Positions 9,828 through 19,406 of a stretch of DNA of 64,000 nucleotides are shown here, in pieces. Made by a program: the position numbers and the translations under genes. The notes under the pieces are model-generated. The model was not told the origin of the DNA. It did not search any database and saw only the letters and a program-made list of their open reading frames with translations. Location: the NCBI RefSeq assembly GCF_004843725.1, contig NZ_CP039451.1:1-64000 (forward strand), read 5' to 3'. The first letter of the stretch is position 1; each line of letters starts with the position of its first letter. Origin of the DNA: Psychroserpens sp. NJDZ02 (lineage in GTDB: Bacteria; Bacteroidota; Bacteroidia; Flavobacteriales; Flavobacteriaceae).

Positions 9828-9856
9828 AAAAGCCTCACAATCGTGAGGCTTTTTGT
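9828..9856 (+). terminator. Intrinsic terminator after the GAPDH gene
   Basis: Hairpin AAAAGCCTCAC / GTGAGGCTTTTT with a four-base loop and a T tract, 31 bases after the GAPDH stop. Confidence 0.9.
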
Positions 9857-9919
9857 TATATTTTTAGCCTAAAAGCAATCCTTTTTTTATATTTTCGCAA
9901 AGCGAAAGACAACAAAATA

Positions 9920-10555
9920 ATGACCATGCGTAAAACAAATTATCTATTAGCTACCCTTTTTATTTTTCTATTCTCATTGACCGTTACTGCACAAACAGAA
10001 ACAACAGAAGAAAATGATAAATTATCTTTAGATTCAGGAACATTAGAGAGCCAGTTTGAATATCTTACTAAAAAATCAAATAACTGGAGAGATCAGCGTG
10101 GACAATCGTATGAAGTCGTAAGAAACGAATGGATTGCAAAACTAAAATCACACACCTTAGACTCGCTTAAAGTTTTAAGAAAAGAATTACTAGACACTCA
10201 AAATGTAGTCACTTCTCAAAGTCAAGAAGTAGAACAACTTAAAAGCAGTTTAAGTAACACTAAAACTAGCTTAGAAGAAACCAATCAGGAAAAAGACAGC
10301 ATGTCTTTATTTGGCTTGCAAATGAGTAAAGGTGGATATAACACTTTACTCTGGTCAATCATAGCAGGTCTATTAGCTTTTTTATTCTTCTTTATTTTTA
10401 AATTTAAAAATAGTAATGCTGTTACTAAAGAAGCAAGATTAAGACTTAACGAAACAGAGGAAGAATTTGAAGAACACAGACGTAATGCTTTAGAGCGTGA
10501 GCAAAAAGTGAGACGTCAACTTCAAGACGAACTTAATAAAAATAGAAACAGCTAA
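9920..10555 (+). CDS. Signal-peptide, coiled-coil, single-TM protein of unknown function
   Basis: Protein of 211 residues. It has an N-terminal signal peptide ending near VTAQ (about residue 25), a long coiled coil rich in Glu, Lys and Leu (about 45-130), one strong membrane helix (about 144-161), and a charged C-terminal coiled coil. Homologues in Flavobacteria are often labelled tRNA (guanine-N1)-methyltransferase, but no TrmD fold or SAM motif is visible here, so that name should not be used. Topology suggests a periplasmic coiled coil linked to a cytoplasmic tail. The second ATG (9926) could also start it. Confidence 0.7.
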   Translation: MTMRKTNYLLATLFIFLFSLTVTAQTETTEENDKLSLDSGTLESQFEYLTKKSNNWRDQRGQSYEVVRNEWIAKLKSHTLDSLKVLRKELLDTQNVVTSQSQEVEQLKSSLSNTKTSLEETNQEKDSMSLFGLQMSKGGYNTLLWSIIAGLLAFLFFFIFKFKNSNAVTKEARLRLNETEEEFEEHRRNALEREQKVRRQLQDELNKNRNS

Positions 10556-10622
10556 TTAAGGCTTTTTCAACACTTATAAATTCAATTAAAATCAGTAAAT
10601 TCACGTTTACAGATTTTTTTTT

Positions 10623-11060
10623 ATGACTATAATTCAAGCCAACCTTTCTCACCTAGATCACATTGCGACTTTATTTGATCAATATCGTGTATTTTACAGA
10701 CAAGCCTCAGATTTAGAGGCAGCTAAAACATTTATAAAGACCCGATTAGAAAAGGAAGACACGATCATTTTACTTGCTTACGCAGAAGATAAGCCAGTGG
10801 GATTTTCGCAATTATTTCACACCTTCTCAAGTGTTAGTATGCAACCCTTGTTTATACTTAACGACTTGTTTGTAAATGAAAATTACAGAAAACAAGGCTT
10901 TGGCGTAGCCCTTTTAAACAAATCGAAAAACCTCTGTAAAATGCATCGTTATAAAGGCATTGCTTTACAAACGGAAACGACTAATCCTGCCCAAGAACTT
11001 TATGAAAGTCAAGGGTGGACATTAGATAAAGCATTGCAATACTTTTGGATTAATCACTAA
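10623..11060 (+). CDS. GNAT N-acetyltransferase
   Basis: A 145-residue GNAT-fold acetyltransferase. The acetyl-CoA-binding block is NDLFVNENYRKQGFGVALLNK (about residues 79-99, with the R-x-x-G-x-G type loop), followed by QTETTNPAQELYESQGW, typical of the family. The substrate is not indicated. The start codon directly follows a T tract. The gene is convergent with the DUF2911 gene and ends at a strong hairpin. Confidence 0.85.
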   Translation: MTIIQANLSHLDHIATLFDQYRVFYRQASDLEAAKTFIKTRLEKEDTIILLAYAEDKPVGFSQLFHTFSSVSMQPLFILNDLFVNENYRKQGFGVALLNKSKNLCKMHRYKGIALQTETTNPAQELYESQGWTLDKALQYFWINH

Positions 11061-11061
11061 A

Positions 11062-11147
11062 CAAAAAAAAAGCGCAATCATAATGATTGCACTTTTTTAA
11101 TATGCTTGTATAATAACTAAAGGCTTCCTTTAGCTAAAGCCTTTTTT
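11062..11147. terminator. Pair of terminator hairpins between convergent genes
   Basis: The first hairpin, GCAATCAT/ATGATTGC at 11074-11090, is flanked by an A run and a T run and can work in both directions. The second, AAAGGCTT/AAGCCTTT at 11119-11144, has a T tract on the + strand and overlaps the DUF2911 stop codon. Together they separate the GNAT gene from the leftward DUF2911 gene. Confidence 0.8.
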
Positions 11148-11994
11148 ACATTGCTCCCCACTCTTTTAAAGACGCTTTATTCATCTTTACGTAATCAGCG
11201 TTTTCTGCTTTGTCAGCATACTCTAAAGATAATTTAGCAGCTTTAATCGCTTCTTTTTTATTTCCTGCTTTAGCATGGATTAAAGACTGTTGACGTAACC
11301 ACCAAAATTTAGGCTCTGCTTTAGTCATATCAATCGCTTTATCAATCCAAACTGCCGCTTGTTTAATATCTTTTCCTGATTCTAAGTAGTAACGTGCAGA
11401 TGCATAATAGTTATCAGCACTTGGTCCATTCATTATTTTAGAAATAGCTTCGGTAACCGTTGCGTCTGTTGGCACTCCGATTGTAACATCAACCATAGTA
11501 TTTTCCCATAGTAAACTTAATACTGCAGAATCATTAGTTAAGTTATCAAATGTAAACGTAAACGTTTCAATAGTCATTGGTGAAATTGTTGCTTTAACAG
11601 ATACTTTAGCTGCTACTTTAGAATCGTCCCATGTTTTAGGCGTTCCCCAGTTTTCTGTATCAGAATAAAACATAACGTCCCAATTTCCAGCATTCGGCTT
11701 AGTAAAAATAGCGTAAGATCCGGCTTTTAAAGTGTTATCTCCAATTGTAACTTCTGTACTAAAAGTAATAATTGTATTTTTATTTGCTCCCGTTCTCCAT
11801 ACTTTACCGTAAGGCACTAAGTTTCCAAAAATAGCACGACCTCGCATTGATGGTCTAGAATACTCTAAAGTCACATCTGTTAATCCTACCTTTTGTTCTA
11901 CTTTCTGAGAAGGACTAGGCTGCGGTGTTTCTATTTGCGCATTAACAGCAAAAGAGACTGTTAACACCATAATAAGTGTAAATAATTTTTTCAT
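11146..11994 (-). CDS. DUF2911 family exported protein
   Basis: Protein of 282 residues with a signal peptide (ending near VNAQ, residue 20). The DUF2911 core spans about 35-165 with the conserved LEYSRPSMRGRAIFG and VPYGKVWRTGANKNT segments and TLKAGSYAIFTKP. The C-terminal part (about 185-280) is helical and TPR-like. The family is widespread in Bacteroidota; its function is unknown and it is probably periplasmic. Single gene. Confidence 0.85.
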   Translation of the reverse strand: MKKLFTLIMVLTVSFAVNAQIETPQPSPSQKVEQKVGLTDVTLEYSRPSMRGRAIFGNLVPYGKVWRTGANKNTIITFSTEVTIGDNTLKAGSYAIFTKPNAGNWDVMFYSDTENWGTPKTWDDSKVAAKVSVKATISPMTIETFTFTFDNLTNDSAVLSLLWENTMVDVTIGVPTDATVTEAISKIMNGPSADNYYASARYYLESGKDIKQAAVWIDKAIDMTKAEPKFWWLRQQSLIHAKAGNKKEAIKAAKLSLEYADKAENADYVKMNKASLKEWGAM

Positions 11995-12142
11995 GGTTGA
12001 ATTTTTTAATAATTAATATATGGTGTAAAATTACATATAAGTAATAGTTTGTTTGTTAATAAAAGCTTAAAATAAGCCGAATTAATTGTCATAATCAAAC
12101 TATTAATCGTAATATTGCGTTATACTAATTAAACAAAAACTA

Positions 12143-12472
12143 ATGGGGTTAATTAAAACTGAAAAATTCACAGATTCACAAAATCAAATTGCACGCTTTG
12201 CAAAAGCATTTGGACATCCGGCACGGGTTGCTATTATTCAACATCTGTTTAAAATAGACACTTGCGTTTGTGGTGATTTAGTTGAAGAAATCGGATTGGC
12301 ACAGCCCACTATTTCTCAACATTTAAAAGAACTTAAAAATCTCGATTTAATACAAGGTACTATTGAAGGTACCAGTGTATGTTATTGTATTAACAAAGCT
12401 AATTGGACTGCAATGAAAACCGTTTTAAATGGATTTTTAAACAACGACGTTAACAACAATACGTGTTGCTAA
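12143..12472 (+). CDS. ArsR/SmtB family repressor
   Basis: Winged-helix metalloid-responsive repressor of 109 residues. The DNA-binding helices are LAQPTISQHLKELKNLDLI (about 52-70), and the preceding CVCGDLVEE (about 38-46) resembles the ELCVCDL arsenic-binding motif of ArsR, so As(III) or Sb(III) sensing through this Cys pair is likely. A CC pair ends the protein. It is the first gene of a three-gene set with DUF6428 and an ArsN-like acetyltransferase, a combination seen in Flavobacteria beside arsC and acr3; those partners are absent here. Confidence 0.88.
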   Translation: MGLIKTEKFTDSQNQIARFAKAFGHPARVAIIQHLFKIDTCVCGDLVEEIGLAQPTISQHLKELKNLDLIQGTIEGTSVCYCINKANWTAMKTVLNGFLNNDVNNNTCC

Positions 12473-12506
12473 ACTTATATTATTAATTGTACTAACACAT
12501 TAAATT

Positions 12507-12977
12507 ATGACACTTTCAGAAATAAAAACACACTTATCACAGCTAGACACTATTTCATTTACACTACCTGATGGTAGTCTAGTACCAAATCATTTTCATG
12601 TAACAGAAGTTGGTAAAGTCACCAAGCATTTTGTCGATTGCGGTGGTACTGTAAGAGAAGAAAAAAAGGTTAATTTTCAGTTATGGAATGCAGAGGATTA
12701 TGATCACAGACTTCATCCTGAAAAGCTAGTTAAAATTATAGAATTATCAGAAGACATCTTTAATCTTCAAGATTTAGAGATTGAAGTAGAATATCAAGGC
12801 GAGCAAACCATTCAAAAGTTTGGTTTAAGTTTTGAAAACAATGCCTTCCAACTAACCTCTTTAGTAACCGACTGTTTAGCTAAAGATAAATGTGGTATTC
12901 CAGAACCAAAACAAAAATTACAATTTTCAGAAATTAAACCAGGAGATACTTGTACTCCAGGCTCAGGTTGTTGTTAA
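12507..12977 (+). CDS. DUF6428 family protein
   Basis: Soluble protein of 156 residues matching the small family that accompanies arsR in Bacteroidota. Visible features are NHFHVTEVGKVTKHFVDCGG (about 29-48) and a cysteine-rich end: DCLAKDKCG and a terminal CTPGSGCC. The Cys and His content suggests a metal or metalloid-binding role, which is inference only. It lies 34 bases after arsR, and one base separates its stop from the next start codon. Confidence 0.7.
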   Translation: MTLSEIKTHLSQLDTISFTLPDGSLVPNHFHVTEVGKVTKHFVDCGGTVREEKKVNFQLWNAEDYDHRLHPEKLVKIIELSEDIFNLQDLEIEVEYQGEQTIQKFGLSFENNAFQLTSLVTDCLAKDKCGIPEPKQKLQFSEIKPGDTCTPGSGCC

Positions 12978-12978
12978 C

Positions 12979-13467
12979 ATGACAATTATAAACATAGATA
13001 AAACTAACTTTTCAAAAGTGCAGCACATATACCAGCAAGGTATACTAACAGGTGCTGCAACTTTTGAAACGGAAGTTCCTGATTGGCACTATTGGGATAC
13101 CAACCATTTGCCTTATGGTCGAATTATAGCTAAAAATAATACTCAATTGTTAGGTTGGGCCGCATTAAGTGCTGTATCCAAAAGAAAAGTATATACTGGT
13201 GTTGCAGAAGTAAGCGTATATGTGGATGCACAATTTAGAGGGCAAAACGTTGGTGATTTTTTACTTAAAAAATTGATAGAAATCAGTGAGAAAAATAACA
13301 TCTGGACTTTGCAATCTGGAATAATGAGAGCTAACACTCCTAGCCTTAAACTACATAAAAACAATGACTTTAGACTTATTGGTAACAAAGAAAAAATAGG
13401 ACAACTAAACGGTATTTGGCTAGATAATATTATTTTAGAAAGACGAAGTCATACTGTTGGTTTATAA
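12979..13467 (+). CDS. ArsN/phosphinothricin-type N-acetyltransferase
   Basis: GNAT enzyme of 162 residues whose closest families acetylate phosphinothricin or arsinothricin, or act as MddA-like acyltransferases. The pattern IYQQGILTGAATFETEVPD at the N-terminus, GWAALSAVSKRKVYTGVAEVSVYVDAQ, the acetyl-CoA loop FRGQNVGDFLL and the terminal IWLDNIILERR fit this group. The ATG at 12979 is chosen because it lies one base after the DUF6428 stop; an in-frame start at 12892 would lie inside that gene. Next to ArsR, an arsinothricin-resistance role (ArsN) is plausible but inferred. Confidence 0.78.
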   Translation: MTIINIDKTNFSKVQHIYQQGILTGAATFETEVPDWHYWDTNHLPYGRIIAKNNTQLLGWAALSAVSKRKVYTGVAEVSVYVDAQFRGQNVGDFLLKKLIEISEKNNIWTLQSGIMRANTPSLKLHKNNDFRLIGNKEKIGQLNGIWLDNIILERRSHTVGL

Positions 13468-13570
13468 ACTATAATAAAATACAACAAGTTACTAATCAAC
13501 TGTTTTAATGCCATACTTTATGCTCACTCGACACTAAAAAGACAGTACTTGCACAAAGTCTTGTTAAATT

Positions 13571-13614
13571 TTGTTTAGCTTTTATCTTACATCGTTAAAC
13601 ATTTTGTATCTTTA
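13571..13614 (+). promoter_or_regulatory. Promoter with inverted-repeat operator before the TetR gene
   Basis: TTGTTTAG (13571-13578), a 16-base spacer, TTAAACA (13595-13601), TTTTG, then the -7-like box TATCTTTA (13607-13614). The same arms, the same 16-base spacing and the same distance to the -7 box occur at 23985-24028. The box position places transcription start near 13620, which supports translation from 13635. The binding protein is unknown; the adjacent TetR or a MerR/CarH-type light regulator elsewhere are candidates. Confidence 0.6.
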
Positions 13615-13634
13615 TGCTACTAAACTTGATCGTA

Positions 13635-14294
13635 ATGGCAAAAAAGAAAAACATAAGTAACAACGACATCATTTCATTTTACATGGATTATGTCCTAGAG
13701 CATAATGAACAACCAAAATCTGTCTACGCCTTTGCGAAGCACAATAATTTTGAGGAATCTAAATTTTATGAACATTTTGGTACTTTTGAAGCTGTAGAAA
13801 AAGGAATCTTCAAAGCCTTTTTTGACAATACACACAAGGCTTTAGAGTCTAGTGAAGAGTATGCACATTTTGAACCCAGAAACAAACTCCTAAGCTTCTA
13901 CTTCACCTTTTTTGAAAATTTAACCGCTAACAGAAGCTATGTCGTTTATGCCTTACATAAACATAAAAATAGTCTTAAAGGTTTTGCTGCGTTATCCGAA
14001 TTAAAAGGATGTTTTACACACTACATCAAAGATTTGGGGATTGATTTAATTGACGTTAAACAAGAACAGCTTAATAAAATTCAAGACAGAGGTCTTACCG
14101 AAACCGCTTGGTTACAATTATTATTAACCATCAAATTTTGGATGGACGACACGTCTTCGTCTTTCGAAAAAACAGATATTTTCATTGAAAAATCAGTTAA
14201 TACCAGTTTTGACATCTTGAATATAGTCCCTTTAAAAAGTTTAATTGACTTTGGAAAATTCATCTTCAAAGAAAAGATTCAAATGAAATCTTAA
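13635..14294 (+). CDS. TetR family transcriptional regulator
   Basis: Regulator of 219 residues with an N-terminal TetR helix-turn-helix (about 5-50, including KSVYAFAKHNNFEESKFYEHFGTFEAVEKGI) and a C-terminal ligand domain. Start 13635 (MAKKKNISN) is preferred over the in-frame 13614, which overlaps the predicted -7 box. Relatives are often found beside ABC1 kinases in Flavobacteria, as here. As first gene of a photolyase-rich block it may control it, possibly through the shared inverted repeat just upstream. The ligand is unknown. Confidence 0.82.
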   Translation: MAKKKNISNNDIISFYMDYVLEHNEQPKSVYAFAKHNNFEESKFYEHFGTFEAVEKGIFKAFFDNTHKALESSEEYAHFEPRNKLLSFYFTFFENLTANRSYVVYALHKHKNSLKGFAALSELKGCFTHYIKDLGIDLIDVKQEQLNKIQDRGLTETAWLQLLLTIKFWMDDTSSSFEKTDIFIEKSVNTSFDILNIVPLKSLIDFGKFIFKEKIQMKS

Positions 14295-14387
14295 AACCAT
14301 GTTATTTAAAGCATCCCATAAATGCTCAACTTCAATATAATAATTTACTGATCTTATGTTATTATATAAATCTAAAACATAGAACTA

Positions 14388-15698
14388 TTGAAAACGATAG
14401 ACAAAATACCGACATCAAAACTATCCAGAGCCACTAAAATGGTAACTACTGGCGCTAAAGTTGGCGTAAATTATTTAAAATATTACGGTGATAAGCTCAC
14501 AAAAACCGAAGAAGAAGCCAAAGCCAGACTCAACGAGAATAACGCCGAAGACATCTACGATGGTTTAAAACAACTTAAAGGAAGTGCCTTAAAAGTAGCG
14601 CAAATGTTAAGCATGGAAAAAAGTATTTTGCCACAAGCTTATGTCGAAAAATTTTCTCTGGCACAATTTTCTGTCCCACCTTTATCAGCGCCTCTAGTTA
14701 GCAAAACCTTTAAAAAGTATTTTGGAAAACTGCCGAGTGAGATTTACGACACATTCAATTTACATTCTGTTAATGCCGCTAGCATCGGTCAAGTACATTT
14801 AGCTGAAAAAGATGGCAAAAAACTAGCTGTTAAAATACAATACCCTGGTGTTGCAGATAGCATCGCTTCGGATTTGGCTATGGTAAAACCTATCGCTATT
14901 AAGATGTTTAACATTAAAGGAAAGGATTCTGACAAATACTTTCAAGAGGTAGAAAATAAACTAGTAGAAGAAACTAACTACATCTTAGAAGTCCAACAAA
15001 GTAAAGCTATTGTTGCAGCTTGCAAACATATTCCTAATTTAAAATTCCCTAATTACTACGAAGCATTATCTTCAGAACGTATTATTACTATGGATTGGAT
15101 GGAAGGCGAACACCTTTCAGAATTTACGGCGTATAATAAAGATCAAAATAAAGCGAACCAATTAGGCCAAGCCCTTTGGGATTTTTATATGTACCAAATG
15201 CATGTTGTAAAAAAAGTGCACGCAGATCCACACCCAGGAAATTTTTTAGTGTCTAAAAGCGGTGATTTAATTGCTTTAGATTTTGGTTGCATGAAGGAAG
15301 TGCCCTTAGATTTTTATGTGCCTTATTTTGAATTGGCAAAACCGGAAGTTATAGGAAACACTAAATTGTTTACCGCTAAAATGTATGAGTTAGAAATCTT
15401 AAGAGCAGATGATACGCAAGAGGAATTAGATTTTTTCTCTGCCATGTTTCATGAGTTATTAAGCTTATTTACTAAACCTTTTCATTCTGAAAATTTTGAT
15501 TTTTCTGATCCTGAGTTCTTTAATGCCATTTCAGAAATGGGACAACGCTACAGTAAAAGCACAGAACTTAGAAAAATGAATGGTAATAGAGGCTCAAAAC
15601 ATTTCATTTATATCAATAGAACCTTTTTTGGACTCTATAATTTAATGTTTGATTTAAAAGCAAACGCCGTTTCCATCAATAATTACAAAACTTTATAA
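14388..15698 (+). CDS. ABC1/AarF/UbiB family atypical kinase
   Basis: Protein of the UbiB/ADCK fold, which couples ATP binding to quinone or isoprenoid lipid handling. Motifs seen: the KxGQ-like LKGSALKVAQMLSME region (about 60-75), AAISGQVH-type AASIGQVHLAEKDGKKLAVKIQ with the nucleotide-binding Lys, HADPHPGNFLVS (catalytic loop, about 279-290) and ALDFG (metal site). 436 residues is normal for the short bacterial form. The start is TTG at 14388; no in-frame ATG fits better. It ends directly at the next ATG. Confidence 0.88.
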   Translation: MKTIDKIPTSKLSRATKMVTTGAKVGVNYLKYYGDKLTKTEEEAKARLNENNAEDIYDGLKQLKGSALKVAQMLSMEKSILPQAYVEKFSLAQFSVPPLSAPLVSKTFKKYFGKLPSEIYDTFNLHSVNAASIGQVHLAEKDGKKLAVKIQYPGVADSIASDLAMVKPIAIKMFNIKGKDSDKYFQEVENKLVEETNYILEVQQSKAIVAACKHIPNLKFPNYYEALSSERIITMDWMEGEHLSEFTAYNKDQNKANQLGQALWDFYMYQMHVVKKVHADPHPGNFLVSKSGDLIALDFGCMKEVPLDFYVPYFELAKPEVIGNTKLFTAKMYELEILRADDTQEELDFFSAMFHELLSLFTKPFHSENFDFSDPEFFNAISEMGQRYSKSTELRKMNGNRGSKHFIYINRTFFGLYNLMFDLKANAVSINNYKTL

Positions 15699-16319
15699 AT
15701 GCCGTATTTCAGTAAAAATCAAATTCAAGAGCTAGAGCATTTGTATAAAATAAATCTAGTAAACAGTTGCTCTGGTTTTAAAAGCGCCAATTTAATTGGC
15801 ACAAAATCTGCAGATGGACAGGAAAACGTTGCTGTTTTTAGTTCCGTCACACATATTGGAAGTAGTCCACCTCTACTTGGCTTTTTTTGTAGACCTACAA
15901 CTGTGACTCGACATACATATGATAATATAAAATCCACAGGAGGTTACACCATCAATCATATCCATTTAGATAATTTTGAAGAGGCACATCACACCTCTGC
16001 TAAATATGACCAATCGATTTCAGAATTTGATAAGACCACTCTAGAATCTGAATATAAAGCAAATTGCGACGCCCCTTTTGTTAAAGGCGCTCCAATTCAA
16101 TTAGAGATGAAATTTATTGAAGAATATCATATAACAGCTAACGACACTATTCTAGTAATAGGAGAAATTCAAGGCTTATATATTAATGGCGATTTATTAG
16201 AAGACGATGGCTTTATAAATCTATCTAAAGCTAATATTGCCGCCATTAATGGTTTAGACGGCTACACTATTCCAAGATTAGAAAAACGTTTAGAATACCA
16301 AAGACCAAAAAAAGAATAA
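15699..16319 (+). CDS. Flavin reductase-like FMN-binding split-barrel protein
   Basis: Flavoprotein of 206 residues in the flavin reductase-like family. The central block VAVFSSVTHIGSSPPLLGFFCRPTT (about 43-67) and GGYTINHI are typical FMN-binding segments. It could supply reduced flavin or act on a small substrate, which would suit a neighbourhood of FAD-dependent photolyases; this is inference. The ATG follows the upstream stop with no gap, so it is cotranscribed with the ABC1 kinase gene. Confidence 0.8.
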   Translation: MPYFSKNQIQELEHLYKINLVNSCSGFKSANLIGTKSADGQENVAVFSSVTHIGSSPPLLGFFCRPTTVTRHTYDNIKSTGGYTINHIHLDNFEEAHHTSAKYDQSISEFDKTTLESEYKANCDAPFVKGAPIQLEMKFIEEYHITANDTILVIGEIQGLYINGDLLEDDGFINLSKANIAAINGLDGYTIPRLEKRLEYQRPKKE

Positions 16320-16553
16320 AAATAGTTTGAAATAAAAACAAACTATTTCAGGAAGAAAGTCCCGAATTTCGAGATAGTCGAAATCATCAATTTGGAGAAA
16401 TAAAGAGTGAAGAAACGTAACTACGAAGCAAAGCTTCAAGCATGAAGTTTAGAGAATGAATTCCCTCAAATTGATTGGAATTTTTGGTTCGTTTTGTTTC
16501 AAGACAAAATGAATAGAATTAATTAGAATCACACAATTAAAAATACCAAATCT
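16320..16553 (+). other. Intergenic region with terminator-like hairpin
   Basis: A hairpin GAAATAGTTTG-type inverted pair (16322-16349: AATAGTTTG ... CAAACTATT) lies just after the flavin reductase stop. It is followed by A/G-rich sequence with short imperfect repeats (AATTTCGAGATAGTCGAAAT near 16364-16383) that resemble degenerate REP-like hairpins. No ORF is visible. Confidence 0.5.
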
Positions 16554-17978
16554 ATGAGAATATTAGTAACAGGAGCAACAGGTTACATTGGTAAGCGCAT
16601 TATCCCGTTACTATTGGAACAAGGACACACCGTCGTTTGTGCTGTTCGTGGAAAATTACGTACAGAACGTAAATATGCGGAAGAAGATAATTTACATGTT
16701 ATTGAAGCCGATTTTCTAAAACCGGAAACCTTAGTTAATATTCCAAAAGATATTGATGCTGCTTATTACCTGATACATTCAATGTCAAATTCTGTGGATC
16801 AATTTCATCAGATGGAAGAAGATTGTGCCATTAACTTCAAAAACTACATCGAAACCACTGCGGTCAAACAAGTTATTTATTTAAGCGGCATTACAAACGA
16901 CACCAAGCTATCTAAACATTTACTATCCAGAAAAAATGTCGAAACCACATTACAATCAAACCATTACGCATTAACTGTTTTTAAAGCTGGGATAATTGTT
17001 GGTTCTGGTAGTGCAAGTTTTGAAATTATCCGAGATTTAGTCGAAAAACTGCCTGTAATGGTCGCGCCAAAATGGTTAAATACAAAAACACAACCAATAG
17101 GCGTTCGGGATGTTTTAGCCTTTTTAACTAAAGGATTGAATAAAAAAGAATTATTTAATACCTCCCACGATATTTTTGGAACGGAAGTAATGACTTACAA
17201 GCAAATGTTATTAGAGTTTGCTAAAATAAGACACCTAAAACGTTACATTTTAACAGTCCCAATAATGACGCCTAAGCTGTCAAGCTATTGGTTATATTTT
17301 GTAACCTCAACATCCTATAAACTCGCCTCTTCGCTTGTAAACAGTATGGGGATTGAAATTATAGGTACAAAAAGTAATATTAATACGCTGTTGGACATTA
17401 CACCAATGTCTTACAAACAGGCAGTAGAATTTGCTTTTGTAAAAATTGAAGGAAACGAAATCATCTCCAGCTGGAAAGATGCCTTTATTAGTAGCCGTAC
17501 TAAAAAACAAGCCTCTACTAAATATCTAAAAGTACCAAAGCACGGTTGCTTTAAAGACATTAAGGAGTTAGAAGTCTTAGACGAACAACGCACATTAGAC
17601 AAAATATGGGCGATTGGGGGAGAAAACGGTTGGTACTACGGTACGTTTTTATGGAAAATCAGAGGCTATCTAGACAAACTATTTGGTGGTATTGGACTAA
17701 GACGCGGTCGTACCAATAAAACGGATATCAAAACTGGTGATGCCTTAGATTTTTGGCGTGTGCTACTAGCTGATAAAGAACAAAAAAGGCTCATTCTTTT
17801 TGCCGAAATGAAACTCCCTGGTGAAGCCTGGCTAGAATTTCAAGTCGTTAAAGGCAAGGTCTATCAAAGGGCCACCTTCAGACCTCGTGGTTTAGCAGGA
17901 CGTTTATATTGGTACAGTGTATTACCTTTTCATGGTTTTATCTTTAAAGGCATGATCAAAAAACTAGCAAATGCCTAA
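16554..17978 (+). CDS. NAD(P)-binding SDR-like protein with DUF2867 domain
   Basis: Protein of 474 residues. The N-terminal Rossmann domain begins [19 protein letters not shown] (glycine motif TGATGYIG at 5-12) and has IYLSGITND and [24 protein letters not shown], as in atypical extended SDRs. The C-terminal DUF2867 domain (about 330-470) shows WWYYG-like [14 protein letters not shown] and WLEFQV. The family is often found with photolyases in marine bacteria; the substrate is unknown. Its stop overlaps the next start. Confidence 0.85.
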   Translation: MRILVTGATGYIGKRIIPLLLEQGHTVVCAVRGKLRTERKYAEEDNLHVIEADFLKPETLVNIPKDIDAAYYLIHSMSNSVDQFHQMEEDCAINFKNYIETTAVKQVIYLSGITNDTKLSKHLLSRKNVETTLQSNHYALTVFKAGIIVGSGSASFEIIRDLVEKLPVMVAPKWLNTKTQPIGVRDVLAFLTKGLNKKELFNTSHDIFGTEVMTYKQMLLEFAKIRHLKRYILTVPIMTPKLSSYWLYFVTSTSYKLASSLVNSMGIEIIGTKSNINTLLDITPMSYKQAVEFAFVKIEGNEIISSWKDAFISSRTKKQASTKYLKVPKHGCFKDIKELEVLDEQRTLDKIWAIGGENGWYYGTFLWKIRGYLDKLFGGIGLRRGRTNKTDIKTGDALDFWRVLLADKEQKRLILFAEMKLPGEAWLEFQVVKGKVYQRATFRPRGLAGRLYWYSVLPFHGFIFKGMIKKLANA

Positions 17979-18123
17979 ATCTATTAAAAAAGAAAACTTA
18001 CCAACCAAAATCTGTCCCACATGTGCACTTCCTTTTACCTCGCGTAAAAAATGGAAAAAGAACTGGGATCATGTAAAATATTGTAGTGATAAATGCAGAC
18101 AAAACAAGACGAAAATACCTTAA
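17971..18123 (+). CDS. DUF2256 small zinc-ribbon-like protein
   Basis: A 50-residue protein not obvious from length alone. It contains CPTC (15-18) and a second C-x4-C pair (YCSDKC), with the conserved [19 protein letters not shown] core of DUF2256. Four cysteines suggest a zinc knuckle. It overlaps the SDR gene by 8 bases and the cry-DASH gene by 31 bases, so it is translationally coupled. DUF2256 is recurrently a neighbour of, or fused to, cryptochrome DASH genes, which supports the call. Confidence 0.85.
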   Translation: MPKSIKKENLPTKICPTCALPFTSRKKWKKNWDHVKYCSDKCRQNKTKIP

Positions 18124-19406
18124 TTTGGTTTACAAACAACTTAAGAATCCATGATAATAGTGCCCTAAAAAAGGCCATTAAAAATAGCAATCAGACTATA
18201 GCTGTCTATTGTTTTGATCCTCGACAATTTGAAACCTCAACTTTTGGGTTTAAAAAAACAGAAAATTATAGAGCTCAGTTTTTAATTGAAACTATTACCG
18301 ATTTAAGACAGCAACTTAATACGCTTAACATTCCGTTGTTCGTTTACACGGAAAAACCAGAACATTGCATTCCTGCTCTAATTAAAAATCAAGCTATTTC
18401 TAACATTTACCTTCAGCAAGAATGGACTGACGAAGCGGTATTTATTTTAAATGAAGTTAAGAAAAACTGTCCACAAACAATTTCATTCATTGAAAGTTAT
18501 GATCAGTTTCTATTTCACCCAGAAGATATTCCGTTTAATACAGAAACATTACCAAAAGTCTTTACCGTATTTAGAAAGCAATTAGAAAAACAAAGTTCAG
18601 TTAGACCTTTAACACATATTGACTCTCAGTCAACTGACTTAAAAACAATAGAAAACGACACTAAAATTCCAACTTTAGAAGACTTAGGATTAGGTCAGAT
18701 TAGCAGACACCCAAATACCGCCTTCCCTTTTAAAGGAGGAGAAACAGAAGCTTTAAAAAGGTTACATTCTTATTTTTTTGAAACTAAAAAACTTGGTGTT
18801 TATAAAAAGACCAGAAACGGATTGATTGGTACGGAGTTTAGTTCTAAATTCTCTCCTTGGTTAGCTAACGGGAGTTTATCCGCTAAACAGATATATTATG
18901 AAGTCAACCGTTTTGAAAAAGAACACTTTAAAAATGAATCCACGTATTGGTTACTCTTTGAATTACTTTGGCGTGACTACTTTAAATACGTGTCGTTAAA
19001 GCACGGTAATCAAATTTTTAAATTAGGAGGCCTTTTAAATAAAAACTATGATTGGTCTCAAGACTCTACTAAAATTAAACAATGGATAGACGGAAAAACA
19101 GAAGAGCCTTTTGTAAATGCTAATATGCTTGAACTAAAAAAAACAGGCTGGATGAGTAATCGTGGACGCCAAAATGTCGCCAGTTATTTTGCAAAAACAC
19201 TACAATTAGATTGGCGTATTGGTGCAAGCTATTTTGAAAGTCTACTTATAGATTATGATGTCCACAGTAACTATGGAAACTGGATGTATGTTGCAGGCGT
19301 TGGTAACGATCCAAGAGACAGAAAGTTTAATGTAAAACTGCAAGCAGAACGCTATGATACCAATGGAAAGTATCAACGTTTATGGTTACAAGACACGCTA
19401 TTTTAA
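18093..19406 (+). CDS. Cryptochrome DASH
   Basis: Blue-light flavoprotein of the DASH clade, which repairs cyclobutane dimers mainly in single-stranded DNA and may also signal. The 437-residue protein has the photolyase alpha/beta domain (about 1-130) and FAD domain. Diagnostic segments are [67 protein letters not shown] (FAD-contacting Asn and electron-transfer Trp retained) and DPRDRKFN. The ATG at 18093 lies inside DUF2256. A long hairpin repeat array starts directly after the stop. Confidence 0.95.
   Translation: MQTKQDENTLIWFTNNLRIHDNSALKKAIKNSNQTIAVYCFDPRQFETSTFGFKKTENYRAQFLIETITDLRQQLNTLNIPLFVYTEKPEHCIPALIKNQAISNIYLQQEWTDEAVFILNEVKKNCPQTISFIESYDQFLFHPEDIPFNTETLPKVFTVFRKQLEKQSSVRPLTHIDSQSTDLKTIENDTKIPTLEDLGLGQISRHPNTAFPFKGGETEALKRLHSYFFETKKLGVYKKTRNGLIGTEFSSKFSPWLANGSLSAKQIYYEVNRFEKEHFKNESTYWLLFELLWRDYFKYVSLKHGNQIFKLGGLLNKNYDWSQDSTKIKQWIDGKTEEPFVNANMLELKKTGWMSNRGRQNVASYFAKTLQLDWRIGASYFESLLIDYDVHSNYGNWMYVAGVGNDPRDRKFNVKLQAERYDTNGKYQRLWLQDTLF

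Noticed and set aside
9920..10555. tRNA (guanine-N1)-methyltransferase annotation
   Set aside because: The sequence is a signal peptide, coiled coil and one membrane helix; no methyltransferase motif is present.
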